This document shows, piece by piece, positions 37,873-51,905 of a stretch of 64,000 bases of DNA. Position 1 is the stretch's first letter. The number at the start of each line of letters is the position of its first letter. The notes beneath the pieces were generated by a model that searched no databases, was not told the DNA's origin, and was given only the letters and a program-made list of their open reading frames with translations. Source of the stretch: Talaromyces rugulosus (Eukaryota; Ascomycota; Eurotiomycetes; Eurotiales; Trichocomaceae); the NCBI RefSeq assembly GCF_013368755.1, contig NC_049562.1, positions 3,100,001 through 3,164,000 of the forward strand. The letters are read 5' to 3'. A program made the translations under genes and the position numbers.

Positions 37873-40800
37873 TGTAAAGTGGGTGGTGTCTGAAAGACTT
37901 ATATATGAGGGAGTTGGAACCTACTGGGCTCCGAGGGGGTTCCTACTAGGAGTCGAGGCAGTATATAAAATAAATAGAGATGGGTTATATTGATATAGAA
38001 TAAACCGCTTGAGCCCCTTCATCTAGGGGAAAAGGTTCTCAAGCTTATAAGCCTGATCTAAATAAGACCCTATCTTCTAATGAGGTTATATTCCATGAGT
38101 ATAAGGGGTAGATGCATCCTTTCTAATATATTATTTATAATAGATCAACTCAACCCTTAGCGGAGATGTAGATCTTTATAAACCAGATCAGGCATTCTCA
38201 AGCTTAGTACTTTATAATCTATCTCTTCTAGAAGAGATCGTCCTCAAGACTTTATATACATAGATTAGGAATAACCTTATTATCTAATATAGTGATTGCT
38301 GCGGTAGCCGGCCAATCAAAATAAAAGATATCATAGTTTCCTAATTCAGAAAGCAGTTTAGTGCAGTAATAGATAGGTCTACCTATATGTATATTAATAT
38401 ATAGAAACTCCAAAAATAAATATAGGATGTTTTTTATCTATATATAGTAATATCTTGGTATATGCCCCTTATTGATTCCTTTATTAATTAGTTTTAAATT
38501 AGAAGCTATCACGGATATTTTACTAATCTAAAATTATAGTATTTCTTAGAATTAAGTTTTTTTCTTTATCCTGTTCTGCTTCTGTCTTTGCCAATAATAG
38601 TTCCCCATGTATCTAAGCCTATTTATCTCCTAGTTTAGATATATATTAACCTATCTTGATGTTATTATAGAAAATTCTAATCTATTATAGACCCTTAGGC
38701 TTTACTTATTATAGCTATAGTACTTACTACTCTATTCTAGTAAATACTTCCTTAAGAGACTCCTAGTTGGCTTTAAATTAGTTCTTAATAAAATAGTATA
38801 ATGCTTTGGTATCCTAAGTTACTATAGTTATTTTTAAGATTTCTTATAATAGATATTTAGTAGTTATTAGATTATTAGCTAATAGATTTGAATAATAGAA
38901 GAATATTTTTACTCTTTTTGCTATTATTATTAAAGAATTTAATGTACTCTTTACTATTATAAATAGTTTAATATAGGCTTTCTCAAATCAATTTTAATTT
39001 CTTTTTTCTAATAGACTCTGTCTTAAAGTCTAAATAGATAATATATATAGTAAATACTAATAAGTATATCTAATTTTTAAAAAGATTTAGATTTATTATT
39101 TTTTAAGCCTGATACTAATATAATTAATTACCTTAAGTCTAGCCTTATTAAGAATACTATTTCAGCTTTCTTAATTGAAAATATGGTAAAGAATACTGAT
39201 AAGACTTCTTATTATATATAGGCCACCTTTAAGATGCCTATACTGGTGGCTTCTGCTCTGGATATCTCTAATATTTTTCTGTCTAGCGACTAGCTAGATT
39301 TTTTAGGATATTATAATCCTCAATTTAGGGCTTTTTTATATATACTTAGAGTACGCAGTCTATATTAATTAATTAGTTAAAAGTCAGCTTAATTAATAAG
39401 GGTCCCTTCTATATACTTTAGTACTGTCTTTGTAGTGGATAAATATTTAATACTTTAGTAGAGCTATCTCTATTTATATTATATAAAATTAGTAGACTGC
39501 TACTAGAATTTCTATATATAGTATCTATTAATAGAAAAGTATTATTACTATTTCTATTTAAAAATAAAATATGATTCTATATTAAATTTATAATTAGCTT
39601 TATTCTGTATTATATAAATAATATTCCACTTAGATATATTTTTAGAGGCTATCTAGGCAGCCACTAATTAGATTTAGATTATCAAGGGGATACTCTATAA
39701 AGAGCTATCCTCGTTATCCTTTTAATCACAGATTTGCTCGCTAGGACTATCTGAGTTAGACTAAATTATAGTATTGAAAACCTGTCTTAACTAGATTAAA
39801 GATATTATAGGTTAGATTTTTTAAATCTTGAATTAGTAAGTAAGTGTAATCTTTTTTTGATATTTATTTTTAATAGGGTTTTTGTCTAGTCTAGTACTAA
39901 TAGTAATAGAATAAATATTTTGATATTGTGTCTGTTGTTATCTCTACTGTTCTTGCTTCCTCTACTGTCTACTGCTATGGTGATGTTTTGTAGAGTCTTT
40001 CCGTGTAAGGTAGTCTTTTAGGATAATAGTTTAGTCTTAATGGTTAGTTTTCTTTTATTTTTTTGAATAATGAAATCTTTTTTTTTGTTATATGATTTCT
40101 TTATAGAATCCTTATTAAACCTAAAAGCTGGTGAGAAAAATAGAAAGAGTGATTCTAGAGTACAGCTAGCTTTTTTTTATAGTTAAATAGTAATCTTTGT
40201 TGGTGGTACTAAGGGGTATAGTAGAGATAAAGAGGTTATATTTATATATTAAAATAGTTCTGAGTTAGAGCTTTTATAGTTCCTAGTCAGCTTTAGGTAG
40301 GAGGCTCTAAAGTGATAAAGACTAAAAAACCTATTTTTAGAAAAAGAGTCTATCTTTTTTTTATTTTGTAGACTACTGATTGATAATATTTCTTAAAGAG
40401 TTCTTTTGCATTGCTAAGATCTTTTTTATCTAATTATTTATTCTTATAAGAAGAATATCTAAGCTATTTTATCAAGTACTTAGTTTATCTATAGTAGATA
40501 TAATAATTAATAATAGCTTTAATTTCCTATTCTTCTTTGTTATCTATAATAATTGTTTATAGTTTTTGTTCACTTTTTTATTTTTCTATAGATAATATAG
40601 TTCTAATAAGGAGATATAGAAAATAAAATAAATTTAATACTAATTTATTAGTAGCTGGAGCTGGTAAGCTTGCTTTTCTATTCTTTTAATAATCTTAAAG
40701 CTTTCTTTATATAGGAAGTCAAGCTTCTTATTTAGTCTAAGGGATTTAAGATTTTTTATAAATAATAATACCTGGTTACTTATAGTGTACTTTTTTGGTT

Positions 40801-42253
40801 GATAATATTTATTATAATAGATAGCTTACATCTTAGTTATTTTTTTAAGATAAAGCTTCATCTACTCCCTAATTTCTTTTAATTTCTCAACACGCTCTTA
40901 TGTTGATTAAATTATAGAAGATTCAATATAGTTATTAAAGAAAGGCTTTAGGTTGAAGCTAATTAGGCTTCTAAATAGGGTTGTCCTAGTACTTATATAT
41001 TTCAAGTTATTATAAATAAATTAAGCTACTGACAAATATTATATCTAATTATTCTATTACTAGTTTGTATAGCAACGCAGATAATATTCTATAATCTGGT
41101 TTAATCTTTCTGTCTAGCTGTCTGTCTGTGAGTAGAAAATAGTATTTAATTATTATTTAATTTTAAACTAATATATTAGTTTAGACTAGAATTTGCTAGT
41201 AAAAAGTAATCTTTGGTCAGTAATAATACTATCTAGATAGCTATAGATATTGAAAACTTTTTTAGTTATTATATCTGTAAGTTTTTTAGTATTAATACTC
41301 TTTTTATAAAAAATATAGGTGTCTAGCTTAGTAAAGTGGTTAATAATAATTAATATAGAGTTATAAATTTTTTTCTAAAGTCTGCTCAGAGATAGGTTTA
41401 TAATAAAGTCTATAGATAAGCTTTTATTTAGTCCTAATAGGACTAGTAATAATTATAATTAACCATAAGATTGATATCTTTGTATCTTTATAAGCTGATA
41501 TATCTTACAAGTATAAATATACTTATTTATATCTTAGTCTATTCTAAGCTAATAATATTTTTGACTTATTAAGTCAAGAGTTTTTATAATACTAAAATAA
41601 CCTGTATATAGATAATTATAATATAACTTTATAAGTTTATTTTATAGAGCTATATCCTCTAGTATATATATCTTCTTATAATAATATAGAAGACTATTCT
41701 TAATATTCCAAGCTGTTTTTAAGTCTTTAATTTAGTTCTTAGTTGCTTTTAAGTTGTTTTTAACTTAGTTTCTAGATAAGTCTATTAATTTAGATTTAGA
41801 AATCCTGTCCACTGGAACTATTTTTTATTAAGAAAAAGCGTTCTTTTTCTATAGTTTCTATATTAGATCTGTAGTTGATGATATTAAAAAGCTAAAAATA
41901 TCCTCGGTTTGTATTATTCTAAATGTAAATCTTTTTTGATAATAGTAGGCTTTAGAAATCTAACTATCTATATATAAATCTATACTAAAGCTTTCTTCTT
42001 AAAATAAGCTTACCCTACTAAGATTATTCTCTAAAGATATTAAGCTTACTAGCCTTATATTAAACTCTAATATATTTAATTTTAATTTATATTATAAAGT
42101 TGGTAATAATCTAATATCTTTTTCTCCCTCTCTATCTTTAAAAAAGTCTAAGTGTTAAGATAGAGTATCTAAAGAGTTCTTTACTCTAGGCTTATATTTA
42201 ATCTTAAAATTATAAACTACTAAAAGCTAAGCTTATCTAGGAGAATATATATA
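37873..42253 (-). mobile_element. Chromovirus F (minus strand), 3' part only, RIPed
   Basis: A Ty3/gypsy element unlike A-E and G. Its left end starts TGTAAAGTGGGTGG directly in the D protease region. An LTR runs to about 38260 or 38318; the inner end is uncertain. On the minus strand, going leftward from 42253, come the tail of RNase H, a spacer, the integrase with a readable core (D..L.FTSKF, then TDS.TERLNQI, about 41300-41080), and a chromodomain (YLIKWLRY, DLSNAKELFKKYY, about 40545-40370). The roughly 2 kb from 38319 to 40370, between chromodomain and LTR, shows no domain that I recognise and is less RIPed in places. The 5' half is missing; LINE copy 2 begins at 42254. Confidence 0.75.
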
Positions 42254-45200
42254 ACCCGCCGGGAAAATCAAAAATCAACCTTTTGAAATTCAATGCTACT
42301 GGAAGGCATCCAGGGCTTCACTATGGCCCCTGGACTCCCCAATATCGACAACCACCCCCTAGACCCAGGGGGGCAGGCGCTAGGTCTGGTGAACCCCATA
42401 GGGGCCTATATAGGTACCCCAGCAGGAACAGCACCACCAGCGCCCTCTGAGGCAAGTGCAACAGTCCCTCAAAGCGAGGGCTTCTTACCTAGCCTAGAAA
42501 TCAACCCTAGAGAGTTGTTTTCCCCCCTAAGCAGTATATCAGGCTTCTAGGAAGCATCTAAAACTCTAGAGAAGAGACTACAGAAATATAGCCCTGATGG
42601 GGTAGAAAGAGCCTCTATAAAGGCCTTAATTAGTCCAGCCTACAAGGATATGGAACAGGCCTTATTAGGCCACTTTGCAAGCAGCAATAGCGCGTTGCAC
42701 GCGGAGATGGCCACTATAAAGGCCTATATGACCTCTCTGGTAAAGGTTATAGAGTAGTACTTCATAGGTTAATTAGGCGCTCTGGAGCGCTGTTTCTCAA
42801 CTTTAAAAGCTTAATAGGTCTCTCTAAATGTTCTAAACCACCCCCTAAAGCCCCTATCATTAGGGAGTAACTGCTAGGGCCTATGATAGTCTCTGTTATC
42901 TTAGAGGACGATGTTTGCAGAGATTACCTATGGCTCTTAAGCTAATCCGAATAGGGCCGCTAAGCCTATAGAGCCACGTAGAGCTTTATCTTTGATATCA
43001 AAACCACCCTTTAAGGTAAAGCCTGCAGCAGGCCTCTAATAGGCTGATATAGTAGCTAGTAATGCCTAGGAGTGGTAAATCATTACAAAAAAATAGGCTT
43101 ACTCCCCGAACCAGCCCCCAAAAGTCTAAATGGACCCAGGGAGCCTAAAGCCTATTTGTAGAAGTAATAAGAAAGACTACAGGCTTATATTTAGGCGTAA
43201 AAATAGCCGTACCGCCTCTAGAAAGTCTAAAGCCGATATTATCTTGCAGTTTAACCGTTGCCTAGCCTAGATAAGCTTTCCGAACTTTGCCAGGGTAATA
43301 GATGCTAATTATACTGAATTAGGAGCTATCTCAGCTTTATTGGACCAAGGAAGTACTGTAGGCTTACTATTACTAGCCTATAAAGACTTATTAGTAGCTG
43401 CCTGCTATCGGGTCAATTCTATAGTTATCTCAGTGGAAGCAGACTAACAGTGGCATAAAATTAAGGTGTATGCAGTGCTAGTAGCCTGCTATAGCGTTTT
43501 AGAGCTAGGCCTAGCCAGGGAAAAAATTGAATTAGGGGGCACATGCACCCTAATAAGAAACCCTACCTAGATTAAGCTGATAGTAGTTATCTAGACTAAT
43601 AAGCAGCGTTTTTTTACTATTATTATAATAATAGGAGGTCTAGATAACACCTATAGGCTACTCGCCTAGGATATATACTTTAAAGGCAACAGGCACCCTA
43701 TCAGCCTCTATTATAAAGTAGATAAAGACATTGTTTGCACTTAATACTGTGGCATTAGCTACCAAACTTATAGAGGCTGCGGTATCTGACCACTACTTTG
43801 CACTGTGTGTGTTGGTACCTATAAAGCCCAAGAGCATACCTGTAATATGCTAGACTATAGGGCCTAAACAGGCCATCTATATCTATATGCATCTACTAAA
43901 TGTAGCAACTGTAAGGGGAAGTATTAGGCTGATTCCCTAGGATGTTCTAAGCTTTAAGAGGTCCGCTGGTAACTTTATAAGTACTTTCCTAACATAGAGG
44001 TCATTATGTCTCCTCCCTCTCCTGAATAGACTGAATAGGAAAGTGTTGCTAAGGAGGCTTCTTTTCCAACCACTACCCAGGACGCCTTCTAAGTCCTAAA
44101 GCTTAGAGAGGTTGATAATGCTATAGAAGATACTCTAGAGATATTACTTTTACCGTACTTATCTCTATGTCCAATACTAACGCCTAGAGCTATAGCCTCT
44201 ATTAATGTTGATTATTCAACATAATTATAGCTATATCTACCCCACAACCTTAGAGGCTCTAGAAGCGGGGATAAAGTGGTAAATAGGTATTATATACCTG
44301 CAAGAGCCTTATATTGCTTATGACTTCTTCTATCCAGGCTATCTACTGTACTAGCCAGGGGGGGAGAAGCGGGATCAATGGGTGCTTATAGCTATCTGTA
44401 AAGATCTTATAGAGGTGGTTAAGATTGAGAACCGCACTGATTTAGTAGACCACCTCTATTTATAGGCTCTAGATATATAGAAAGCACTAATAATTAGCGG
44501 GCATGCCCCCCAACGCACTAGAATAATCAACTGCTATAATATATAGATTAGGGCTAGTTACCGGTGGCAAAGGGCCTTCCTTAGATGACATTAGGCTATT
44601 GAGGACGCAGATTAGGACCTGTTTATAGTAGATAAGTGCCTATTAGTGGGTGATTTCAATGTTTATAGCTCTTTGTGGAACCTACTGGCCAAGGGCCGGG
44701 TTAATGCTGAGCCCTTGGAATAGCTTATAGAGCGGTACTCATTATATATTAATAACCCACTGGGAGAGGCCACACGCTATAAGAAGACCAAGGGGGTATT
44801 AATTATTGATTTAGCATTATCCTCGCTAACTTTAGGGCCTCTGCAAGCCTAAGAGGTGGATAAGGATAAGTCTACAACATCTGACTATGAGCTTATCGTC
44901 TTAGCCTAGAAAGCCCTAGAACCCTCTCCAGAAGGAATCTCTGGGGAGATTACTAGATGGCAGATAGAAGCTCTGTAGGTAAATAAGGAAGCTCTAAAGC
45001 TGGCTATAGCAGTTTAGGTCTTAGAGGCTGTAGACCACCCCCCTCTTAGTGATCAATGTATCGAGGAAGACCTTATTAAAAAGACTAATTAGGTATAGGA
45101 CACTCTAACCAGTGTACTTAATAGGTATACTAAAGCAATATAGCTTTATGCACACTCTAAGTGGTGATAAAAGCTAGAGCTGCAGTAAGCCTAGAGTTTA

Positions 45201-48200
45201 TGGGCTGTAGCCTGCAAGCGGTGATAGATCTATATCTGTACTGATATTAAATTTAAGACTGCAAGAACCACTTATTACTATAAAATAAAGGTGGCTAAAA
45301 AGACCTGTTAAAAGGTCTTCTTTACTGAGAGAAACCTTAGAGGGAAGGAAAAGTGGAAAAAAGATTCAAATCTCACTAGGAACTCTTTTCCCAAAGGCCT
45401 TAGAAATGGTCTGGAAAAGCTTTCTCCAGAAGATCTTAATAAGTGTTAAATAGCCCTACAGTACACTAAGCCACAGACTAATCCTATTATCTCAGTACTC
45501 TAAGGCCCGGATTTAGAAGCTCTCCCTGTCACTATTATAGCCAATAAAGAAGCTTTAATTAGGGAAATAGTATTTCCTAATGCCCCTTATAGCTCTCTTT
45601 TTAGAGAGTTACTAGGTGGACAGACCTATATACTTATAACATTAGAGCAGGTATATCAGGCTTTATTCAGCTAAAGCATTAAAAAAGCTCCAGGGGCTAA
45701 TAGACTTAATTTTAAAGTATACTAGCTACTCTGGGCACTAGACTCATCCCAAATTATAGGGATAGCTAGATAGTGCTTTTGGCTTGGGGTGTACCCAGGG
45801 GTCTGGAAGATTACTAAAGATATCCTACTTTAGAAGCTAGGGAAGCCTAATTATATCTAGATAAAGGCCTGGAGGGTGATAAGCTTGTTTAGCTGCCTGG
45901 GCAAGGTTATTAAGAAGCTGGCTATAGGCCTTATAGCAGATTGATATAAAGCTCAGGAGGCTTTATATCCTAGATAAATAGGGTGCAGGTGGGGCCGTGG
46001 GGCTATTAACACGGTGGCCTGCCTCATGCAAATAATGCACAAGGGATAGACTCAAAAGCTTCTTATAGGCACTATCTTTATTAATATTATAGGGGCTTTT
46101 AACTATATTGACCTCTATAAGCTTAGTAAAGCTATAGAAACTACAGACCTAGATAATAATCTTATAAAATAGACCTTATTCTTCCTTATAAATAGAAGGG
46201 TCAGCCTTGTAATTAATAGTTATAAAGTCTCTAAACAGCTTATTAACTTAGAGCTATCCTAGGACTCACTGATTTCCCCAATCCTTCTTTTTATCTATAT
46301 CCAGGGTGTGTTTCAGGCTATAGAATAGTAGATATCAGAGATTAAAGCCCTGTTTTATACTGATAACATAAGCCTGGTAGCCCAGAAAAGCTTAGTCTCT
46401 AAGATCTGCAGGCAGCTAGAAGCAGCAGCAAAAGCTATTATTAAGTAAGGACTAGCAAATAGCATCAAATTCGACCCTAAAAAGACAGAAGCCATCCTAT
46501 TCTCTAGGGCTACCAACAGGGAACATAAAAATCAGGTCCAGGAAGCTAGGGTACAGGTAAGAGACGCTTTAGTGACATTCTCCCCAACAACCATCTAGTG
46601 GTTAGGGATTTTACTAGATCTAAAGCTTACCCTTAAAGCCCACTATAAATACCATCTATAAAAAGATTAAAATACTGAAAGACAAGTGTAGACACTATAC
46701 AAGGCTCAAGAGCTTCTCCTAGGCCTAGCATAGCAAATCTAAAAAGCCATCACATAGTCAGTGGCATTTTATAGGGCCAAGCTTTAGTAGCATAGACAAA
46801 AGAACTACCTAGAAAGACTACAGGGCCTAATTAATAACTAGGCCCGGGCAGTCATAGACATACTAAAATCCACCCTATTAAGACTGCTTATAAAGAAGAC
46901 AGCTTTAAAACTAACAGAGATCTTATTAAATAATAAACAGCAGTAATATGCTCTAAGACTTTTAGAACTTCTCTAAAGACATTTAGTAACAGAAATACTC
47001 CTTATAACACTTAGAGAAGGAAATATCTATGCACAGCCTGAAGAGTAGCTGCTAGAAAACTGAGCTTAGGTAATATTAATCTGCTAAGGCCTTTAGAAGC
47101 TGGGTATAGGTCTGGTTTATAGACTATAAGAGGTCTTAACTACTAATCTTTTCTAGAGTTTTAAGCATATAATAGAGCTTAATAATAGATTTATACTATT
47201 AGATTTTAGAATAGACTCTCCTGAAACTATTATATAATTAGTCTTAGATCTTCTAAATAGGATAGAGAATATTAATCTTTACTTAGATGATTCTAGATTA
47301 GATGATCAGTATATAGGCGCTATAGTAGCTTATAAGCTATTTATTAGTCTTTAGAGATCACGCCTAGCTCTTTTAGGTGTAGACTTTGAAGTTTTTAATG
47401 TAGAACTAATAAGAGTAGTCGAAGTCCTAAAGTAGGCGCTGACAAAAAATCTTAAAAGGCTAATTAGGGTGTTTTTTAATGCTTAAGCTGTTATAGGTAG
47501 GCTTTAATATACCTAGCCAGGCCCTGGCTAAGCCCTGGCGCTGTGGGTATATAATCTAGCTAAGGAACTATAGATCACTGGCCGCAGGGTTATTATATAC
47601 TAGGTGTCAGGCCATAAGGAGGTCCTAGGCAACGAAGAGGCCGATAAAGCCGCTAAAAAAGCTGTGAGAAAGCCCTGAATAGATAAATATTTAGGCATCT
47701 TACTAGCATATACTTAATAGGCCTATACTGAAGCTTATAGAGCTATTAAGGCTAACTAGCTTGTTATAAAGCTTATAAAGCATATCTAGTAGGCAAGCTA
47801 GACCTATTATCCCCTTTAGAGATAGAAGCTTGACCTAATATTGATAAACATCCCTAAGCATCTAGCATAGTGATATTACCAGTTCAAGACTGGCTATGCA
47901 CTAATTAGGGCCTATTTATACTGAATTAAGGCCTAAGACTTCCCTAATTACTTAGAGTACTCTAGAAGGACTAAGATAGTAAAACATCTTCTTATAAACT
48001 ATCGATAGTAGTGCTACTAGCAGGAAAAACTATATACTGGTTTGGCTGAAGTGGGGGTAAAAGCTCTGTAGAATAGTGAGTAGTGCCCTGAAGCATGCCT
48101 ATTCTAGGACTTAAAGGCCACTACAGCGCTGCTAGCGTTTATAGGGGCCATTAGAGAGTGAGAGGATAACTAACAGGCCTAGGAACAGGCCTATAAGACT

Positions 48201-48538
48201 GATAATTGGGGCATTGAGGCCCTGGATAAGGGAGAGCGAGAGGGGGAAGGATAGTAGGCAGAGGTGGCCTGCTATTATAGGCAACACCCAAACGTTAGTA
48301 GCCATAAGGAGGGGATAGTGGTTGCTATCTACTATAAGCCCCCGAATTATCCTATATATATAAATGGCTTGGGGCAAGGAAAGTACAAGATACCTTAAAA
48401 GCATGGATCCAATGGGGGTAGAGGCACCGGTTTATAGGGGGCAACCCCTATAAGTAGGCCTAATCCACACGAATCGCTGTCTGTCATAGCCTAGGGCTCG
48501 GTATAGACGTTAAATTTGATTAAATAAATAAATAAATA
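42254..48538 (+). mobile_element. LINE copy 2, full length, RIPed
   Basis: It aligns with copy 1 from the ACCCGCCGGG start to the 3' tail without large gaps. Differences are overwhelmingly C-to-T and G-to-A (CAG to TAG, GCCCAGG to GCCTAGG), so ORF1 and ORF2 are full of stops. ORF1 is open only from 42293 to 42550. The A run in ORF1 has seven A here against eight in copy 1. The tail is (TAAA)n. I find no target-site duplication, and the flanks belong to two different gypsy elements in opposite orientation (F left, G right). Confidence 0.92.
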
Positions 48539-51322
48539 CCACAAACTAAATACTTTAATTAAAAAGGACTAATATCTACTACTATTTATTAAAAAAGTCT
48601 TTAAGTACTTAAATAAATCAAAAATCTTTATTAAGCTAGATATTAGATAGAGATTTTACTAAATCTAAATATATCTAGATTTTATAGATTTAATTATTTT
48701 TTATTGTTAATATAGCACTTTTAAATATAAGATAATATTATTTAGTCTTATTAATAAACTAGTAATATTTTAATAATTGATTAATAATATTTTTATAAAC
48801 TATTTTAACCAGTTTATAATTATGTTTATTAATAATCTATTGATATATAATAAGAATAAGCTAGAGTATAAGATGTATATGTGATAGATACTAAAGAAAC
48901 TTTAAGAGATAAAACTATAAGCTAATATTAAAAAATATAAGTTTTATATTATATTAACTAAGTATCTAGACTTTATTATTATTTTAAAAAAGATAAAGAT
49001 TGATTTAGTAAAGATTAAAATTATCTTTTTTTAGAAATTACTAATAATAGTTTTAAAAGTATAATTATTCCTTGGTTTTTATAACTTTTATTAGAAATTT
49101 ATAAAGACTTATAGCTAAACTATAAGATTATTATATTATTTTACTTAAATAAATATTTTATTTATATAGAGTAAAGAGTATAAAAAAATATTTAAAAATC
49201 TGAAAAAGAAATTATTAAAAGCTTTGATACTAGTTTATTATAATCTTAATTATTAAATCTATATAGAAATAGACATATTAAATAGAATAGTGGCTATAGT
49301 CTTATCTTAATTATATAAAAATAAGAAATGATATTTAATTGTATACTACTCTATATTAATAATCCTAGCTAAGCATAACTATAATATCTATAATAAAGAA
49401 TTACTAGTAATAATAAAGACTTTAAGAAAATAAAAGTCTAAATTAATTAAACTAAGAAGATAGAAGTCTTTTAATATCTTATTAGATTATTAGGCTTTTA
49501 AATACTTTATAATTATTAAAGCTTTAAATATTTAATAAGCTTAATAATATAAGTTCTTAGAGGAATACTACTTTATATTTAAATATCAACTAAAAAAAGT
49601 AAATATATTAATAAATATCCTTATCTAAAAAAAAAATAAAAAAGTAAAAAATCTTAACTATTAGAACTAAATACTATTATTACAGTATAAAATCAATAAT
49701 AAGATTATATTTAAAATAATATATATAGAACTAGTTACTCTAACTGTAAAAAATATTATTATTATTAAAATATTAGTAGTTAATAAAGAATATATAGCTA
49801 AGAAAGATACTAAAATCTTATTTTTAGAAAAAGAAGAGAGCTATAGAGTAATTAAAGAATAATTTTTCTTTAATAAATAATTCTATATTTCTAAGAAAAA
49901 TAATTTATAAATATAACTATTAGATAAAGTATATTGATAATCTGTAATAGCGCATCTAAGATATATAAAGATACTGAAATTAATCTAAGAATAGTTCTAT
50001 TAGGAGGTATAGAATAATGATATAAATTAGTATATAGATAATTATAAGATATATAAAAAGATAAATATATATAGAGATAGAGTCTTTAGATTTCTTTAAT
50101 TATTATCTATCTTAATATAACCTTAGTAGTATTTATTAATAGACTTTATAAAGCTGCTCTAAGATAAATAAAGATTTAATAATATTTTTATCACTATTGA
50201 CCACTTAACTAAAAAACTAGTTTCTATATTATACTATAAGGAAGTGACAGCTAGAGATATAGCAAAATTATAGATTTAATATATCTTTCTATAGATAGGT
50301 CTACTAGATAGCATTATATTAAATTAAAAAAGCTAGTTTATCTCTAAGTTTTAAAAAGAAATATACTAAATTTTCTATATTAAGATAAAGCTATTAACAG
50401 CATAGTATATCTAGATAGATAGATAAATAAAAATAGTAAATTAATATTTTTAATAGTAGCTATAGCTATATATTAATTTTATAATAAATAACTAGTTAGA
50501 GTATTTATTAATTATTAATTTTATAGCTGTGTTACTGCCATAGAAATTTATAAAGATATCTCTATTTAAAATAGAAAAAGATTATATTTTTTAGATATTA
50601 TTTAATTAAGCACTATTAACACTATTTAGAAACTATATACTAAATAAGAAAGAAGTCTAAGTATAAATACAGTATTTAGAATGTATATAGAACTATATCT
50701 ATAATAATATTACAGAAGTATAAGGCAGATAGTAACAGTAAATAAATAAATATAGATAGAAGATAGACTTTAGAATTAATAACTATGTTTATATCAGTAA
50801 TAAAGAATAAAATATAAAATAACTAAATAGAAAACTAAGCTATTAGTTTAAAAAACTATATAAAATATTATATAAGATAGATTATATCTTTAAATTAGAT
50901 TTATTATAGGATATATAAGTATATTATATCTTTTTTCTAGACAAGCTCTATTATATTATTTTAACCAAGCCCTTTACTAATCAATTAAAAAAGAAATATT
51001 CTAAGCTCTAGATTAATAAAAATTTGGAATAAGAAATTAATAAAATTCTAAACTCTTAGATATATTAAAAAAAGCTATACTATTAAGTAAGCTAGCTAGA
51101 CAAAGATCTAGATCTAATATAATATCTAATAGAATATTTTTTAAATGCTCTACTGGCGCTAAAATTATTCTATAATACTAACTCTAAAAAACTAGATCTA
51201 CTACACTGGTTAGATATATAGATAAAAACTATAGAGAAAAATTAATTTATTAAAGAGTATATAAATAATAATAAATTAATAACTAATACTTAAGGACAAG
51301 CGTTTCTAAAAAGAGAGGGTGA
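48539..51322 (+). mobile_element. Ty3/gypsy element G, 3' half (RT to chromodomain), RIPed
   Basis: The plus-strand interior begins just upstream of the RT block FIKLDIR (about 48630-48650). It continues with RNase H (about 49170-49560), integrase (about 50120-50460, with FITIDHLTK and QIDRQIK.VNQ-type remnants) and a chromodomain-like block near 51040-51160. A polypurine tract (AAAAAGAGAGGG) precedes the 3' LTR at 51323. Everything upstream of RT is missing; LINE copy 2 ends there. RIP-type stops throughout. Confidence 0.82.
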
Positions 51323-51596
51323 TGTGATAGCTGAACCTAAGACTATTTCTAAGGGTAGGAATAGCTTTATAGCTGGATAAGAGGCTTTAGGTAAGAAGGG
51401 TATCAACCTTAACCCATGGTGCCAGATCTAGGGATAGCTTTATTCTGGGGCTATAAGGGGTCAAGCTGGTTACCTAAGCATATAAGATAAAATCTTCCTG
51501 TAGGTCCTGGTAGTTAGATTCCTTTCCCATGCTTGTTGTTTTAGAGAATCGCATCCCTAGATAGGAATCGAATATCTTTGGAAAAGGCACGTCACA
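51323..51596 (+). repeat. 3' LTR of element G, edge of the repeat island
   Basis: 274 bp from TGTGATAGCTGAACC to CACGTCACA. The right end is set by comparison with the copy at 14573-14845, which diverges after the same point. The left half carries RIP changes; the right 100 bases look unmutated. Unique genomic sequence starts at 51597. Confidence 0.83.
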
Positions 51597-51905
51597 AAAG
51601 GGGTTAATTGATAGTTGAAAAAGGAATTTTCTGTGACTTTGAATGTCCACGATAGGTTTATTAGCTAGAAAATAATAGTGAACTAGAAGGTATCCATTGA
51701 TGTATGTATGAATATAAATTAAGAGAAAACCCCATAGAGCGGATATTGGTTTCATAACATAAGCCCGCTCATGATCAGGAAGGACTTAGTATGATTTCAC
51801 GGTTGACATATATTTGAAAAAATCGACTCGCTATATATCCTGGCTATTCGCCTGTTTTCTATTTATACATGTATTCCCACACCAGCTAAGAACATTTCTA
51901 ATGGG
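51597..51905. other. Spacer between the repeat island and the SDR gene
   Basis: About 310 bases of ordinary composition. It probably contains the 3' untranslated region of the SDR gene. The minus-strand open frame 51474-51755 runs from here into the LTR and is not supported as a gene. Confidence 0.6.

Noticed and set aside
42293..42550. 85-codon frame identical in its start to LINE ORF1
   Set aside because: It is the surviving first part of ORF1 in the RIPed copy 2, ended by a CAG-to-TAG change; not a separate gene.
49901..50090. Similarity between 13277-14350 and 49070-50090 as a host inverted duplication
   Set aside because: Both stretches are pol DNA of the same gypsy family in opposite orientation, so a shared transposon origin explains it.
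1..51596. CRISPR-like arrays, tRNA or rRNA genes in the repeat region
   Set aside because: Repeats are long, dispersed and element-derived. I saw no short regularly spaced repeats and no tRNA or rRNA signature. CRISPR would also be out of place in a fungal genome.
51474..51755. 93-codon minus-strand frame at the island edge
   Set aside because: It crosses the boundary between unique DNA and the G LTR, so it is a chance fusion of two sequences.
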